A stretch of DNA of 64,000 bases from contig NC_035932.1 of the NCBI RefSeq assembly GCF_000348985.1, forward strand, positions 474,563 through 538,562. The letters run 5' to 3'. The translations under genes and the position numbers were made by a program. Within the stretch, counting starts at the first letter, position 1. Each line of letters begins with the position of its first letter. Positions 9,553 to 19,153 of the stretch are shown here, piece after piece. Source of the DNA: Huiozyma naganishii CBS 8797. Lineage: Eukaryota > Ascomycota > Saccharomycetes > Saccharomycetales > Saccharomycetaceae. The notes beneath the pieces were generated by a model. That model made no database searches and was not told the origin of the DNA. It saw only the letters and a program-made list of their open reading frames with translations.

Positions 9553-10410
9553 ATGTCTACTACGGTACCACCCCCACCTTACGAGGAGCACAACTCTGGC
9601 CAGGCTGCTGTTGGACAGGCTGCAGTGGACCCCTTGCTCGATGACTTCAACTACTCGACGAAGGTTGCGTTCTGCGACGCGCCTGTCAGGAGGCACTTCA
9701 CACGGAAGGTGTACACGGTTCTGTCGACGCAGCTGCTGATAACGTTCACTTGGTCGCTGTTTGTGAGCAAGTACCGTGTTTTGCAACGGTTCGTGCTGGA
9801 CCACATGTGGCTGTGGTGGACTGCACTTGCCGTGTCCTTCGTGACCTGTCTGTGGATCTCGCTGTCTCCTAGAGGTGAGGACTGGGATGCGAAGAACGAG
9901 GAGCAAGAGCCCGCGTGGGCACGCAGGGAGCAGCGGCCATGGTACATCCTTACGAAATCCCGGCAGTTTGCCCTGCTGATGGTGTTCACCTTCACGGAGG
10001 CGTATACACTTGGTGTCGTCTGCCTGACGTACGATTCTGGGACCGTGCTGAGCGCGCTGCTGATTACCACGGTTGTTGTTGTCGGTGTGTCAGCGGTAGC
10101 CATCTCGGGAAGGTTCCAGATTGCTCTTGAGTCGATGGGGTCAGTGTACTATTGGTTGAACTGGGCACTGTGGCTGATCATTGGGATCGGGTTCTCGTCA
10201 CTGTTCTTTGGCATCTCAGGGAAGTGGGACCTGCTCTACGGGTGGCTCGGAGCGATCGTCTTCACCGTGTACTTGTTTGTCGACACACAGCTTGTGTTCA
10301 GGAAAGTGTACGTCGATGAGGAGATAAAGTGTGCGATGATGTTGTACTTGGACATCATCAACCTTTTCCTGTCCATCTTGAGAATCCTATCGCACAACGA
10401 CGACAACTGA
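9553..10410 (+). CDS. BXI1: Bax-inhibitor/LFG-family membrane protein Bxi1 (Ybh3)
   Basis: Multispanning membrane protein of the TMBIM/LFG family, associated with calcium leak, the unfolded-protein response and cell death control at vacuole/ER/mitochondrial membranes. The 285 residues have a short proline-rich cytosolic N-terminus (PPPPYEEHNSG), then about seven hydrophobic segments between 50 and 280. The family signature is visible in FCDAPVRRHFTRKVYTVLSTQLL and in the final YGWLGAIVFTVYLFVDTQLV, whose aspartate belongs to the calcium-leak pore. Length is close to the S. cerevisiae protein (297 aa). The start at 9553 gives the expected N-terminus. Flanked by YPT11 and RPL25. Confidence 0.93.
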   Translation: MSTTVPPPPYEEHNSGQAAVGQAAVDPLLDDFNYSTKVAFCDAPVRRHFTRKVYTVLSTQLLITFTWSLFVSKYRVLQRFVLDHMWLWWTALAVSFVTCLWISLSPRGEDWDAKNEEQEPAWARREQRPWYILTKSRQFALLMVFTFTEAYTLGVVCLTYDSGTVLSALLITTVVVVGVSAVAISGRFQIALESMGSVYYWLNWALWLIIGIGFSSLFFGISGKWDLLYGWLGAIVFTVYLFVDTQLVFRKVYVDEEIKCAMMLYLDIINLFLSILRILSHNDDN

Positions 10411-10599
10411 GTTAATAGTTTTCTGTTAGATATTACACACTTCGTATATATGTACTCACTATACAATATCTTATTATACTATAATACCGTTTGGATGGCT
10501 GGAATGATGACTGCTTTTTCTGTTGGTGGGAGATTTGCGCAAGACACAAACTCTTAATCCCTTCTCCTCTCTCTATTTTATTACCAAGGTTTTTGCAAA

Positions 10600-11028
10600 T
10601 CAGATGTAACCGATTCTGTTGGCAATGTCCAAAGCATCGTAGTCGGAGGTCAATCTGACGTAGGCCTTCTTGGTACCGTTTGGTCTGACCAGAGTGTTGA
10701 CGGACTGGACATCGACCTCGTATAGCTCCTTGACGGCCTTCTTGATCTGGTACTTGTTGGCCTTCATGGAGACTTGGAAAACCAAAGTGTTACCGTCCTC
10801 GACTTTCTTCATGGCGGTCTCGGAGGTGATTGGCTGCTCGATGACCTTGTACGAGTCCAATCTGTTGTAGTGAGGGACAGACTTGGTGGCGTATTTAGGA
10901 GTTCTCGTCAACTTCAAAGTCTTTGGGAGTCTGAAAGTGGCAGAGGTTCTGACCTTCAAAGCCTTCTTACCATTGGTACCCTTGACAACGGCCTTCTTAG
11001 CAGCAGTAGCTTTAGCGGATGGAGCCAT
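10600..11028 (-). CDS. RPL25: 60S ribosomal protein L25 (uL23), no intron
   Basis: Binds 25S rRNA domain III near the polypeptide exit tunnel and is the docking site for SRP and nascent-chain factors. The 142-residue product ([20 protein letters not shown]... to ...[11 protein letters not shown]) is nearly identical to S. cerevisiae Rpl25 along its length. In S. cerevisiae an intron interrupts codon 5; here the ATG and codons 1-10 are contiguous with the body, so the intron is absent. RPL25 lies on chromosome XV (YOL127W) in S. cerevisiae; its place among YNL305/YNL306 genes shows that the other WGD copy was kept. The promoter has a Rap1-type site and a TCTGCCT-type cluster. Confidence 0.97.
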   Translation of the reverse strand: MAPSAKATAAKKAVVKGTNGKKALKVRTSATFRLPKTLKLTRTPKYATKSVPHYNRLDSYKVIEQPITSETAMKKVEDGNTLVFQVSMKANKYQIKKAVKELYEVDVQSVNTLVRPNGTKKAYVRLTSDYDALDIANRIGYI

Positions 11029-11224
11029 TATTGAATATGTGTCTGTGTTGTCTGTGTTTGATCTGGGAACTTCTCAAGATGTGCACACAAAACACCCTAT
11101 CAAATACACCAGGTAACACTACAAAGAGCCTAAAACGTGCAAAGTTTCAGTGACGAGTGCGATGTGGACGGATTTCCAAAGAGAGCGTCATCTGCCTCTG
11201 AAAAAAATTGAGAGTTCGTGGAGG

Positions 11225-11313
11225 CCAGGCGGAGATTCTAGGCAGAGTTTCCGCCTGGGATTCTGAGTCTGGACGGGATTCCAGGCGGAGCCCGCCCCAC
11301 CGGCTCTGCCTGG
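11225..11313 (-). promoter_or_regulatory. CCAGGCRGAG/CTCTGCCTGG motif cluster in the RPL25 promoter
   Basis: Five copies of the 10-bp motif fall within 89 bp, about 200-285 bp upstream of the RPL25 ATG: CCAGGCGGAG 11225-11234, CTAGGCAGAG 11238-11247, TTCCGCCTGG 11249-11258, CCAGGCGGAG 11281-11290 and CTCTGCCTGG 11304-11313. A half copy (TCTGCCTCT) lies at 11191-11199. Copies alternate in orientation and form near-palindromes. The same motif occurs three times upstream of RPS19. Confidence 0.6.
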
Positions 11314-11413
11314 CTGCGCTTTCTCGAACTCGCGTCCTTCCCAAACGGGAAATTAATTTAAAGCTGAAAAAAATTACAAAAAATAAAAAAAACAAGTTTT
11401 GTGACTGCAAATT

Positions 11414-11426
11414 GCACCCACCCACC
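11414..11426 (+). promoter_or_regulatory. Rap1-type site upstream of RPL25
   Basis: GCACCCACCCACC fits the relaxed Rap1 consensus RMACCCANNCAYY. It lies about 390 bp upstream of RPL25, beyond the motif cluster, in the same Rap1-distal, cluster-proximal order seen at RPS19. An A-rich tract (11364-11394) separates the two. Confidence 0.45.
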
Positions 11427-11456
11427 ACTGCTCGGAGATCGCTATATACATTGAAT

Positions 11457-11457
<1 letters not shown>

Positions 11458-11490
<33 letters not shown>
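11458..11490 (+). repeat. Trinucleotide repeat (TAC)5(TGC)6
   Basis: Perfect triplet microsatellite in the intergenic region between RPL25 and the 3' end of MRPS18. It does not lie in a supported coding region. Confidence 0.9.
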
Positions 11491-11491
<1 letters not shown>

Positions 11492-11549
11492 AGTACAATT
11501 GGTTGTTCTTGATTATCTACAAAGTACTGGGTACGACCACTTCGTTCGG

Positions 11550-12182
11550 TCACAGTCTTCTTATCCGTGGGGAACGTACACCGCCGAATTTCAACGGTGT
11601 TGCGTCGCTGATCGTTCTTATCTTGGGCCTGACGAAAGTACCCTCTTTACCGTTCAAAGCAGCGATGAAAGCGGCTCTGCCCTTCCCGAAATCCTTCATG
11701 ACAATGTCAATCGGGTGGTTCAGCAAATTCTTCTCCTGTATCGTCTTGAACATTTTACTAGCCGTCTGAAAGGCAGCCTCGTACTCACCACGCGCGGCCT
11801 TCCGGAAACCAAGACACCCAGTAGAGATGGCGATCTTCACTTTGGAGGGTAGTTTAGCGTAGTACTGGAACTTGGCGTTGTACGACAGGTCAGGGTGCAT
11901 CGCCAGGTAGTTCGTGTCCTCCACGGTCGCCGCATACGTGAAGTGTGTGTTGTTCTTCGTGAAGAGGCAGTGTAGCGTATAACTCCTTGTGATCTCGTTC
12001 GGCTTCAACACAGAGAACCCATCAGTGTTTTGCGGATGCCGCACGTTCGCAAACTGGAACGGTGCCGGGGTGGTACCGCTGTTGGTCACCTGTAGGGGAC
12101 GCGGTGGACTAGTCGAGTTAAACCTCTTAATGCACCGCCAGAAACCGCGCTGCGGCCGTTGTAACCCCAAATTACCGAGCAT
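11550..12182 (-). CDS. MRPS18: Mitochondrial small-subunit ribosomal protein uS11m
   Basis: Mitoribosomal S11-family protein of the platform of the small subunit. I place the start at 12182, where [24 protein letters not shown] reads as a mitochondrial targeting sequence (basic, amphipathic, no acids), giving 210 residues; the S. cerevisiae protein is 217. An in-frame ATG at 12263 would add 27 residues. The C-terminal half carries the S11 fold features: [43 protein letters not shown] and the basic end [22 protein letters not shown], the S11 C-terminal rRNA-binding signature. Lies between RPL25 and KRI1; MCK1, its S. cerevisiae neighbour, is absent. Confidence 0.9.
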   Translation of the reverse strand: MLGNLGLQRPQRGFWRCIKRFNSTSPPRPLQVTNSGTTPAPFQFANVRHPQNTDGFSVLKPNEITRSYTLHCLFTKNNTHFTYAATVEDTNYLAMHPDLSYNAKFQYYAKLPSKVKIAISTGCLGFRKAARGEYEAAFQTASKMFKTIQEKNLLNHPIDIVMKDFGKGRAAFIAALNGKEGTFVRPKIRTISDATPLKFGGVRSPRIRRL

Positions 12183-12807
12183 TCTGTGTCTGTGGCTCTG
12201 TGTATGTAAAGTTAGACAGTGTGATCCTCTCCTGCACCGTCTTGTGGAAGGTTTCTTCGTCACTGTGTGTCTCCCTTTTGAACTGAAAAATTGTATGTAA
12301 CAGAGACCTGAATGGCTTCACAGAGAGGCAGAGGGCGCCGACGGAGTTGGTTGAGGAGTGGTGTGCAGTGAGATGGCAGTGCGTAGTTGAGACTCGGGAT
12401 GGGACGGGTGGTGTGCGTGCACTGTTGCCATTGAACTTATGAAACTACCAAGCTCATCTGTAAGGGTTGCTGCTGTTTCCCCGGTTGCTCGACCCAATGC
12501 ACTAATCGTTGGGGGAAGCAGGTCCCGAGGTTGAAGTTCGTATGGGATGTACACTAACCCGAGACCAGTGCAGTCCAGGGAGGGACCCAGATGGGACTCG
12601 TGGTGAGGACCTCTGCCTTGCCCTGTGGTGGTCAGCCGCACGCCCTGCTCGTACAACACGATATTGGACTTCTCTAAGCGGTGGAAAATTTTAAGCGATG
12701 AGCATCTCTTAAAGTGACGAGTAGCTTTGGTTTGATTCGAGTTGATGCTCCGTGGTTACGCTTTATATCTGCTCCGTTATCACGTCAGCCTGAGAGAGGA
12801 TATAACT
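12183..12807. promoter_or_regulatory. MRPS18-KRI1 divergent intergenic region with PAC/RRPE
   Basis: This 625-bp gap is where MCK1 (YNL307C) would lie in S. cerevisiae; no kinase remnant is visible. Near KRI1 there is GAAAATTTT at 12684-12692 (RRPE) followed by GCGATGAG at 12695-12702 (PAC), about 105-125 bp upstream of the KRI1 ATG. The pair is the hallmark of ribosome-biogenesis genes and fits Kri1. Elsewhere I see nothing gene-like. Confidence 0.6.
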
Positions 12808-14535
12808 ATGCCAAGAAAAAAGTCTGCTTCGAAGAAGGCCAAGGAGGCCGCATTGAGAGAGTCTCTTAAGAAAGAGGAACAGGTTCAGACCCGCACAGAG
12901 GAGCATGGGGGGGAACTAAGTGCCGGTGAATCCGAGTACTCTGGGTCATCTTCCTCTGAGGAAGAGGAGGACGATTATGGTGAGTTGGTCACCGAGGATG
13001 TCGAGGAAGGTATTAATAAAGTGTTGACTGCCATTAGAAACAACGATACTTCTACTCTGCTGGACCCGAAGGTAAAATTCTTTCAAGAGTCGGAAGGTAA
13101 GACCCCACTGGACAAGAAGAGGGACAAACCGGTGTACTTGAAGGACTACCACAGAATGAACTTGCTGTCTGGTGACGCATTGAAGGATAACGACCAATTG
13201 GATAGAGAGGATTTCTCACGTACGGTGGACGGTCAACAGTCGTATGTGTCACAGCAGAGGGACGAACGGAACGAACTGTTGAACGAGATCAAGAACGCGG
13301 TCGATGTGGCCGGAAGTGATGACAGTGATGACGGGTTCATGAAGAAGAAACAACTCGTGGCCAGTACCGACGGTGCCACCGGTACTAGTTCGGAGAAACG
13401 GAAACTGCCAGACCCGAAGGAGGGTCAAGGTGATGAATTCTTGGACGAGTTCCTACAGAGGCAGGCATGGATTCCTCAACCGGGGGATAAGACGATCGAT
13501 CTCGATATCGCAGATGCCGCTCTAGAGGACGAACGCAATTTCGACGACGCCGTAGAAGACTTCGAAAAGGCGTATAACTTTAGGTACGAGGACCCAAACG
13601 CCGCGGAGATCGTGTCGTACGCGCGTACGCAGGCTACACTAAGGCGGTCGAAGACCAACTCCCGTAGACGGAAGAGAGAGGATGAAAGGGAGACCAAGAT
13701 AAAGGAGCACGAAAAGAGGGAAGGTGCCGTACAGAAGAAGAAGATAAAGAAGGTCAACAAGTTGACGGACGTACTTTCACAATTGCAGAAGGAGTACGGC
13801 GCCGAGATTGACGAGAAAATGGTCAACAAGATCACCAACACGCTTTTGAACAGCGAATACTCGGAAAACGACTGGGATAACGTCATCGCGGAGCTGTTCA
13901 ACGAGCAATACTACGAGGACTCTGGAGAAAAGCCCAAATGGGACGATGATCTTATGGAGGAGGACAACGAAAACGACGATAATGGGGAAGTGGAGGAACC
14001 AGAAGAGGAACCCAAAGAGCAGATCGTTGAAGACACCACGGAAGAACCGACTCGCAAGAGCAGAAAGGCCAAGAAGACCGACAAACAGCAGGAGAAGAAG
14101 CAGAAAAAGAAGCTTGTGGATCTAGTCGACCACGCTGTCGAGAAGAACAAAGTGGCATTGCTCGAAGAGGTGGAGAAGGACCTGGAGGAGAGAGGTAGGA
14201 GTAAGACTCAGCCGGAGATCAAATTCAGATACCGTGAGGTGTCCCCTGAGAGTTACGGTTTGAACGCGCGAGAGATATTTGCCGCAGATGACACAGACTT
14301 GAACGACTTCATCAGCTTGAAGAAGTTTGCACCTTACAGAGAGAAAGAGTTACGCAGCAAAGACAAGAGGAAAGTGACCAAGTCGAAACGTCTCAGAGAG
14401 TGGAGGAAGAAAGTGTTTAAAGACGAGAAGGGTCTGGCGGCCGCACTTGCAGAGGGAGGGGAGGACACTATCCCCATCGCACAACCCGTCGAGGAAGTAA
14501 AGCACAAGAACAAAAGGCATGATAAACGGCGTTGA
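12808..14535 (+). CDS. KRI1: Nucleolar 40S biogenesis factor Kri1
   Basis: Essential nucleolar protein that works with Krr1 in 18S rRNA maturation and small-subunit assembly. I use the ATG at 12808 (MPRKKSASKKAKEAALRES), which gives 575 residues against about 590 in S. cerevisiae; an in-frame ATG at 12742 would add 22 non-conserved residues. The protein is highly charged, with acidic runs (SSSEEEEDDYGE), the Kri1 core (PVYLKDYHRMNLLSG, EFLDEFLQRQAWIP), and the C-terminal Kri1 domain (FRYREVSPESYGLNAREIFAADDTDLN, KFAPYREKE). It ends in basic nuclear-localisation-type residues. Strong PAC/RRPE sites lie upstream. Confidence 0.95.
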   Translation: MPRKKSASKKAKEAALRESLKKEEQVQTRTEEHGGELSAGESEYSGSSSSEEEEDDYGELVTEDVEEGINKVLTAIRNNDTSTLLDPKVKFFQESEGKTPLDKKRDKPVYLKDYHRMNLLSGDALKDNDQLDREDFSRTVDGQQSYVSQQRDERNELLNEIKNAVDVAGSDDSDDGFMKKKQLVASTDGATGTSSEKRKLPDPKEGQGDEFLDEFLQRQAWIPQPGDKTIDLDIADAALEDERNFDDAVEDFEKAYNFRYEDPNAAEIVSYARTQATLRRSKTNSRRRKREDERETKIKEHEKREGAVQKKKIKKVNKLTDVLSQLQKEYGAEIDEKMVNKITNTLLNSEYSENDWDNVIAELFNEQYYEDSGEKPKWDDDLMEEDNENDDNGEVEEPEEEPKEQIVEDTTEEPTRKSRKAKKTDKQQEKKQKKKLVDLVDHAVEKNKVALLEEVEKDLEERGRSKTQPEIKFRYREVSPESYGLNAREIFAADDTDLNDFISLKKFAPYREKELRSKDKRKVTKSKRLREWRKKVFKDEKGLAAALAEGGEDTIPIAQPVEEVKHKNKRHDKRR

Positions 14536-14674
14536 ACCCGCGGGACAACGCGGTGCGCACGTACGCACAACCATTTATAAGTTGTATCTCTTTTGTAGGT
14601 TTATACATATAAAGAGTGGTATACAAAGTCGAGGGAATGCAATGGGGCTGGATGTTGGACACTTCCAAACCTTG

Positions 14675-16048
14675 CTACACGTCTTTGCTCTGGTCCCTAC
14701 TTGTAGAAACATCGTTTACTTTGATGTCTATCTCTGACGCGGTTGCAACGTTGCTACCGTGGTAGTTATTGTCGTTATTACCATGGATAGTGGGTGCCGC
14801 CGGACTCGCCGCGTTGATTGCGGAGTTCCCTGCCGTGTTCATGAGGGAGATAGATGCGATGCTGTTAATGCTGCCGCGTCTGATGGCCGGTGTGCCGCCG
14901 CCTCCACCACCCGTGATTCTCGGCGAGGGACTGAATATGTTGTGTATGTAGTCGCCCATGTTGAAGTTCGGAGTCTTGAGAAGGTTGTGCGAGGCAGAAG
15001 ACGGAGCTGTTAGTTCTCTTGACGGTGTTGTAGGAATGGGGGCCAGTTCCGTAGCACTCCTCGGTGGGCCTGTCCTTTTCCGCGGCGTGAGATGCTGCTG
15101 GCTCATCGAGTACAGCGAGGGCGATTCCATGAGGTCGCTGTTAAACGCGTGTACACCTGCAGACGATGAGGACGAGGGAGGGTACATGAACCCGCTGGAT
15201 CCCACCGTGTGCGGCACTTTGAACGTGGACTGTGGTGAGGACATTGAGTGCTTCAAGTTCGACAACCTTATGGCGTCGTTTGCGTCAGTATGGTGGTGCG
15301 TACCGTATATCGACGAGGACGGCGTTGTAGGGATCCTCGCTGTACCTCTAGAGGAGGGGTTCTGTTGCTGGTGCTGCTGTTGCGAGCGGGTCGCGGAAGA
15401 GTATGGACTCGTCGCAAGGTAGATGAGCAAGTCTGCACCTGCGCTGTTGTTGGTGCTGTTCAGGCCCAGAGGTTCCCCAGTGTCGTTGTAAACGCTGTGG
15501 TTCCTGATTGGCACCTGCGCTGTGCTCTTCGGAGTTGTGAATTTCTGGTCAGCAGTGTGCCCACCGGAGGCCTTCTCTGGTGTCCCCGTCTCAATCTTGG
15601 TCTTCAGTTTGGTTGGTGTGATTCTTGGCTTGACGTAGTGCCGTACGGGCGTCGATCCGGAGGTCCGCTGCCTGTCTGCCTCCGCCAGCGTGGTGGTCCC
15701 AACACTGGCCTGCCGCTGCTTGAGCGGCGTTCTATCCGCCTGGTGCTTCTTCCAGGGCGACCCATCCTCCCTGCTCTCCAGATCTGCTTCAGAAGCAGCA
15801 GTTGCCGTGCCCGTGCCCGTCTCCCTCTCCACCTCAACTTCTCCTTGAAGACTGTCCCTTGCAGTGAAGTCAGCCTGGTCGATACCACTGGACCGTTTTC
15901 TTGCAGAGCCCGGGTTTCCAGCGCTGTAACCCCCCAGAGTCTGGTTCAGACCGACCTTCAATTGCCTCTTCCACTGCGCCAATTGCGCCCGCTGCAAGAT
16001 CCGCTCGGCCAGCTCGTCCTCACTGCTCCCTGCCGTGGCGACCATCAC
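14675..16048 (-). CDS. STB1: Stb1, G1/S regulator binding Swi6 and Sin3
   Basis: Protein that binds Swi6 (MBF/SBF) and the Sin3-Rpd3 deacetylase, and helps time G1/S transcription as a Cln-Cdk target. The 457-residue product (S. cerevisiae 420) has the conserved N-terminal segment [33 protein letters not shown] at about 9-43. It is otherwise disordered, Ser/Thr/Pro-rich and full of SP/TP sites suited to Cdk phosphorylation, with a second conserved block near the C-terminus ([21 protein letters not shown]). Two adjacent ATGs open the frame; either could be used. Shares a 185-bp divergent promoter with ZIM17, the order seen for YNL309W/YNL310C. Confidence 0.88.
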   Translation of the reverse strand: MMVATAGSSEDELAERILQRAQLAQWKRQLKVGLNQTLGGYSAGNPGSARKRSSGIDQADFTARDSLQGEVEVERETGTGTATAASEADLESREDGSPWKKHQADRTPLKQRQASVGTTTLAEADRQRTSGSTPVRHYVKPRITPTKLKTKIETGTPEKASGGHTADQKFTTPKSTAQVPIRNHSVYNDTGEPLGLNSTNNSAGADLLIYLATSPYSSATRSQQQHQQQNPSSRGTARIPTTPSSSIYGTHHHTDANDAIRLSNLKHSMSSPQSTFKVPHTVGSSGFMYPPSSSSSAGVHAFNSDLMESPSLYSMSQQHLTPRKRTGPPRSATELAPIPTTPSRELTAPSSASHNLLKTPNFNMGDYIHNIFSPSPRITGGGGGGTPAIRRGSINSIASISLMNTAGNSAINAASPAAPTIHGNNDNNYHGSNVATASEIDIKVNDVSTSRDQSKDV

Positions 16049-16233
16049 GCACGCTGATCTGGAAGACGGCCGTTGGTGTCGCTGTCCCTGACGGTATTGC
16101 TGTTGTCAGCGTCCAACACCTCGTCGCATTTGAATCTTTCAGTTTTAGGATTCGATGCTTACTACAGAGATGGTTGCGACTTGGAGAGCCTGCTGGTGCT
16201 GGTACTGGGGGATACGACGACTGCTACAGCGTC

Positions 16234-16782
16234 ATGATGATAAGAAATGCAATGGGGAAGGTTGCTCTGCGTTTTGGGCTGCGTTCTGGAGTGATTGGTC
16301 CCAGGGTGCTGACACCCAGGGTGTTTGCATCGAGGGCGTTCAGAACTGCGCTCATCTGCGCCAAGAATGGTCCAGACAAACCTGCTGTTACGAGCCGTAG
16401 TAATACGCCGGCTGCTGCTGACAAGAAGGGTTCCGTAGGGCCATCCTCGGCGAAACTGGCCATGGACAAACCACAGTTGATGATTGCGTTTACTTGCAAG
16501 AAGTGTGACACGCGGTCCTCGCACACGATCTCGAAGCAGGCTTACACGGGCGGGACAGTGCTCATCCAGTGCCCCGGGTGCCAGAACAGACACCTCATCG
16601 CGGACCACCTCAAGATATTCGCAGACTCGAGTGTCACGATAGAGGATATCATGCGGGCCCGTGGGGAGACCGTCGCGCAGACCACGGAGGACCTCGTCCT
16701 CGAGGACATCCCAGAACAGCTCAAGGGGACGCTGTCCAAGTACGCGAGGGACAACAAGGGACCAGACACGGACTCGCACTGA
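16234..16782 (+). CDS. ZIM17: Mitochondrial Hsp70-escort protein Zim17 (Hep1)
   Basis: Matrix zinc-finger protein that keeps Ssc1 (mtHsp70) soluble and supports protein import. I choose the ATG at 16234, which yields 182 residues (S. cerevisiae 174) and a basic targeting sequence. The DNL-type zinc finger is complete at about 87-135: [18 protein letters not shown], then [19 protein letters not shown], with two CxxC pairs chelating zinc. The frame stays open upstream to 15901, but that part overlaps STB1 antisense and has no family similarity. Followed by SKP2 on the same strand. Confidence 0.94.
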   Translation: MMIRNAMGKVALRFGLRSGVIGPRVLTPRVFASRAFRTALICAKNGPDKPAVTSRSNTPAAADKKGSVGPSSAKLAMDKPQLMIAFTCKKCDTRSSHTISKQAYTGGTVLIQCPGCQNRHLIADHLKIFADSSVTIEDIMRARGETVAQTTEDLVLEDIPEQLKGTLSKYARDNKGPDTDSH

Positions 16783-16999
16783 CCACTTCGTCTTGCGGTT
16801 TAAGTAAGATATCAGATATAGTTGTAACACACACAGATACAGAGAAGAACGTTGCTCTGATAGGAGCGTGGACAGGTCGGAACTGACAGTGTTGTTAGCG
16901 TTGGTGCGATACACACGGTTTGTCAAGTGTCCCCCGGGGAGCCTGCAGAAGATTGGAAGTCGCCGCAGAGTGGAGACCCTGCAGGGATAGTAAAGAGAG

Positions 17000-19054
17000 A
17001 TGGGACGGTTCCAACTGCTTGGGAAGTCGCGGTACTTCATGCTGGGCGGTGCGTCGCAGCGGGAGCCGCTGGAGTTAGACCAGCGGGTGGATGGGCAGGA
17101 CGCTCGTCACATGCAAGAGAACGGGATGCTTGTGAGACTACCGGAGAGGATACTGTTGAAAGTGCTGCGGATGCTGGACCTTAACACTTTGCTTGCGCTG
17201 TGCCCCCTGCACTCACGGCTGTACGACGTTATTAGCAACAACTTGCTCTTTGAGAACGTGAAGTTGCACTCGAAGGTGTCCCTCCTGCAGTTCAATTCGT
17301 TGATACACTCCGAGTTCAGGACATCGAACACTTTACACAAGAGGAGAGAAGGTAGAGCCAGTGGGAAGGGGCAGCTTGACTTCAAGAGCACGAACGCACG
17401 GTTCTTGGTGAAATCTGTGCAGTTTATAGACCCACAGTGCCAGGACTCGCTGCTCAAGTACAGCAAGTTCTACAACAAGCAGGACTCAAGCAACGTCATC
17501 GCAGGGTCATATAACCTCGGCTCGTCGAAAAGTGGTTCAAGCAAGTACACGTACTACACGTACATCGAGCTTGTTCTCGACATCATAGACTACCTGCCCA
17601 ACGTGACCCACGTCATCCTTTCGGACGTGAGCGTCAACTTCAAGATCCCATTGTGGTACTCAGTGTTCAACGATGGGTCCCGCGACTTCTTTAAGAAAAT
17701 CATCAAGGGACAGCAGTCCATGACCCTCAACGACCTGAGAACTTTTGAGATCTCACAGCAATTCGTCGACGAGTACCAGCGGAAATTCTACTCCTTGCAA
17801 AGAATCAAGACTTTGGAGATCAGAGGAGCAAAGCAACAGACCGCGTCGGCACAAACACTCCTGCTGAGACCGAACTTGCTCTGCTGCTTTGGAATCATCA
17901 CGGAACTACGACTCGAGAACGTCACTATAGACACTGCATCGCTGGACACACCAATGGAATTCCTGCCCCTTGTGCTCAGGCGCGACAGCAGGGGCATTCA
18001 TACTGTGTTCGCACCCTTCTCAAGGCTTGTACTCACAGGATGTAAGATTACACCGGGGAACGGCATACTGCGACTCTTCCAGTCGTACTTTAAACAGGTG
18101 ACCACGGTCAGTCTTCTCGAGATCACGAGCAAATACGATCTGCTTCTGTGCAACTGCTTCCCCGCGCTGACAGAACTCACTTTGGACTGTAACAGTGACT
18201 GCTTCACAACCGCGAAACAGCTGGTCTCGGACGACTATTACTACAGACAGACAGATCCGACCCTTGAAAATACGATGGACGACGACTGTAACTCAGTAAC
18301 AGAGACGTTACTGGACAACCCATTGGAACACGTCTTGCAAAGCCCACCACCAACGACACCGGTCGTGCTCTCTTTGAACCTTAAATACTTATCCAGGACA
18401 ATGACGGACACGAACCGCAGAACTGTGAGGAAACCATCACAACTGACCCGTGGGCAGGGCGAGTACTTCAACATGTCCAAAGTCCCACCGTTCCACTACT
18501 TCTACCATGACTACAAAAGCCTCTGGGACAGATTACCTCACAGGAACGTCAACATCAACGTCATCAATATCCCATTCACGAATGTCTCCCCACTACCGCC
18601 GAGACTTTACGCGGAAAGGCTTGTGCTGGGGGCAGACTCTCTCGACCAAGAAACGCTAATTGCTTACCGTGCTGCAGCAAACCGTGCGGGCGTAGCAGCA
18701 AACTACTATTGGATAGACGACGTCAAGCGCTGTCTCAAGAACGAACTGGCCTCGATAGACACTGACGAGAACGTCGACACCCTTGTAGACAAAATCGAGG
18801 AGGACTCCCTCAACAACTACCAGAACTTCAAGAACTTCAAGGACATCCCGAACATAAACCTCTACTGTTTCTTCAAGTCCCTGTCCCGCTTCAAGTCCGT
18901 GAAGATCCAGATGCTGCGGAAAAAAGCCGACTGCACGCAGAGAACGCGGTACGAATGGGAACTGCTCTTCCAACCGGTCCTCAACGTCAACGTGCCCATA
19001 GAGGTCCGCGACAGGGACGGCGTCCTGATGTACTCGTACGGGAGACCGAAGTGA
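17000..19054 (+). CDS. SKP2: F-box protein Skp2 of an SCF ubiquitin ligase
   Basis: Substrate-recognition subunit expected to bind Skp1 in an SCF ubiquitin ligase. The 684 residues (S. cerevisiae YNL311C is 763) carry an F-box at about 45-90: MLVRLPERILLKVLRMLDL, NTLLALCPLHSRLYDVISNN, with the conserved LP and spacing. The remainder is leucine-rich and resembles irregular leucine-rich repeats (for example RLVLTGCKITPGNGILRLF), but I cannot define substrate contacts. Position after ZIM17 matches the S. cerevisiae order. Beyond it, synteny breaks: RFA2 and EMW1 are expected, but LIN1 follows. Confidence 0.85.
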   Translation: MGRFQLLGKSRYFMLGGASQREPLELDQRVDGQDARHMQENGMLVRLPERILLKVLRMLDLNTLLALCPLHSRLYDVISNNLLFENVKLHSKVSLLQFNSLIHSEFRTSNTLHKRREGRASGKGQLDFKSTNARFLVKSVQFIDPQCQDSLLKYSKFYNKQDSSNVIAGSYNLGSSKSGSSKYTYYTYIELVLDIIDYLPNVTHVILSDVSVNFKIPLWYSVFNDGSRDFFKKIIKGQQSMTLNDLRTFEISQQFVDEYQRKFYSLQRIKTLEIRGAKQQTASAQTLLLRPNLLCCFGIITELRLENVTIDTASLDTPMEFLPLVLRRDSRGIHTVFAPFSRLVLTGCKITPGNGILRLFQSYFKQVTTVSLLEITSKYDLLLCNCFPALTELTLDCNSDCFTTAKQLVSDDYYYRQTDPTLENTMDDDCNSVTETLLDNPLEHVLQSPPPTTPVVLSLNLKYLSRTMTDTNRRTVRKPSQLTRGQGEYFNMSKVPPFHYFYHDYKSLWDRLPHRNVNINVINIPFTNVSPLPPRLYAERLVLGADSLDQETLIAYRAAANRAGVAANYYWIDDVKRCLKNELASIDTDENVDTLVDKIEEDSLNNYQNFKNFKDIPNINLYCFFKSLSRFKSVKIQMLRKKADCTQRTRYEWELLFQPVLNVNVPIEVRDRDGVLMYSYGRPK

Positions 19055-19153
19055 GTCGCTGGATCAGTTTTTTGGTCGAATTTGTGACACTTTTTCTTCT
19101 TTTCTGACGTCGTGGAAAATTTGAGATGAAGGTCAATTGCCATTTGGCACGAA

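Noticed and set aside
15248..16057. Open frame of 269 codons on the plus strand
   Set aside because: Entirely antisense to STB1, arginine/cysteine-rich with no domain; a shadow of the GC-rich coding strand.
16162..17040. Open frame of 292 codons on the minus strand
   Set aside because: Antisense to ZIM17 and its downstream gap; composition mirrors the ZIM17 coding strand and no motif is recognisable.
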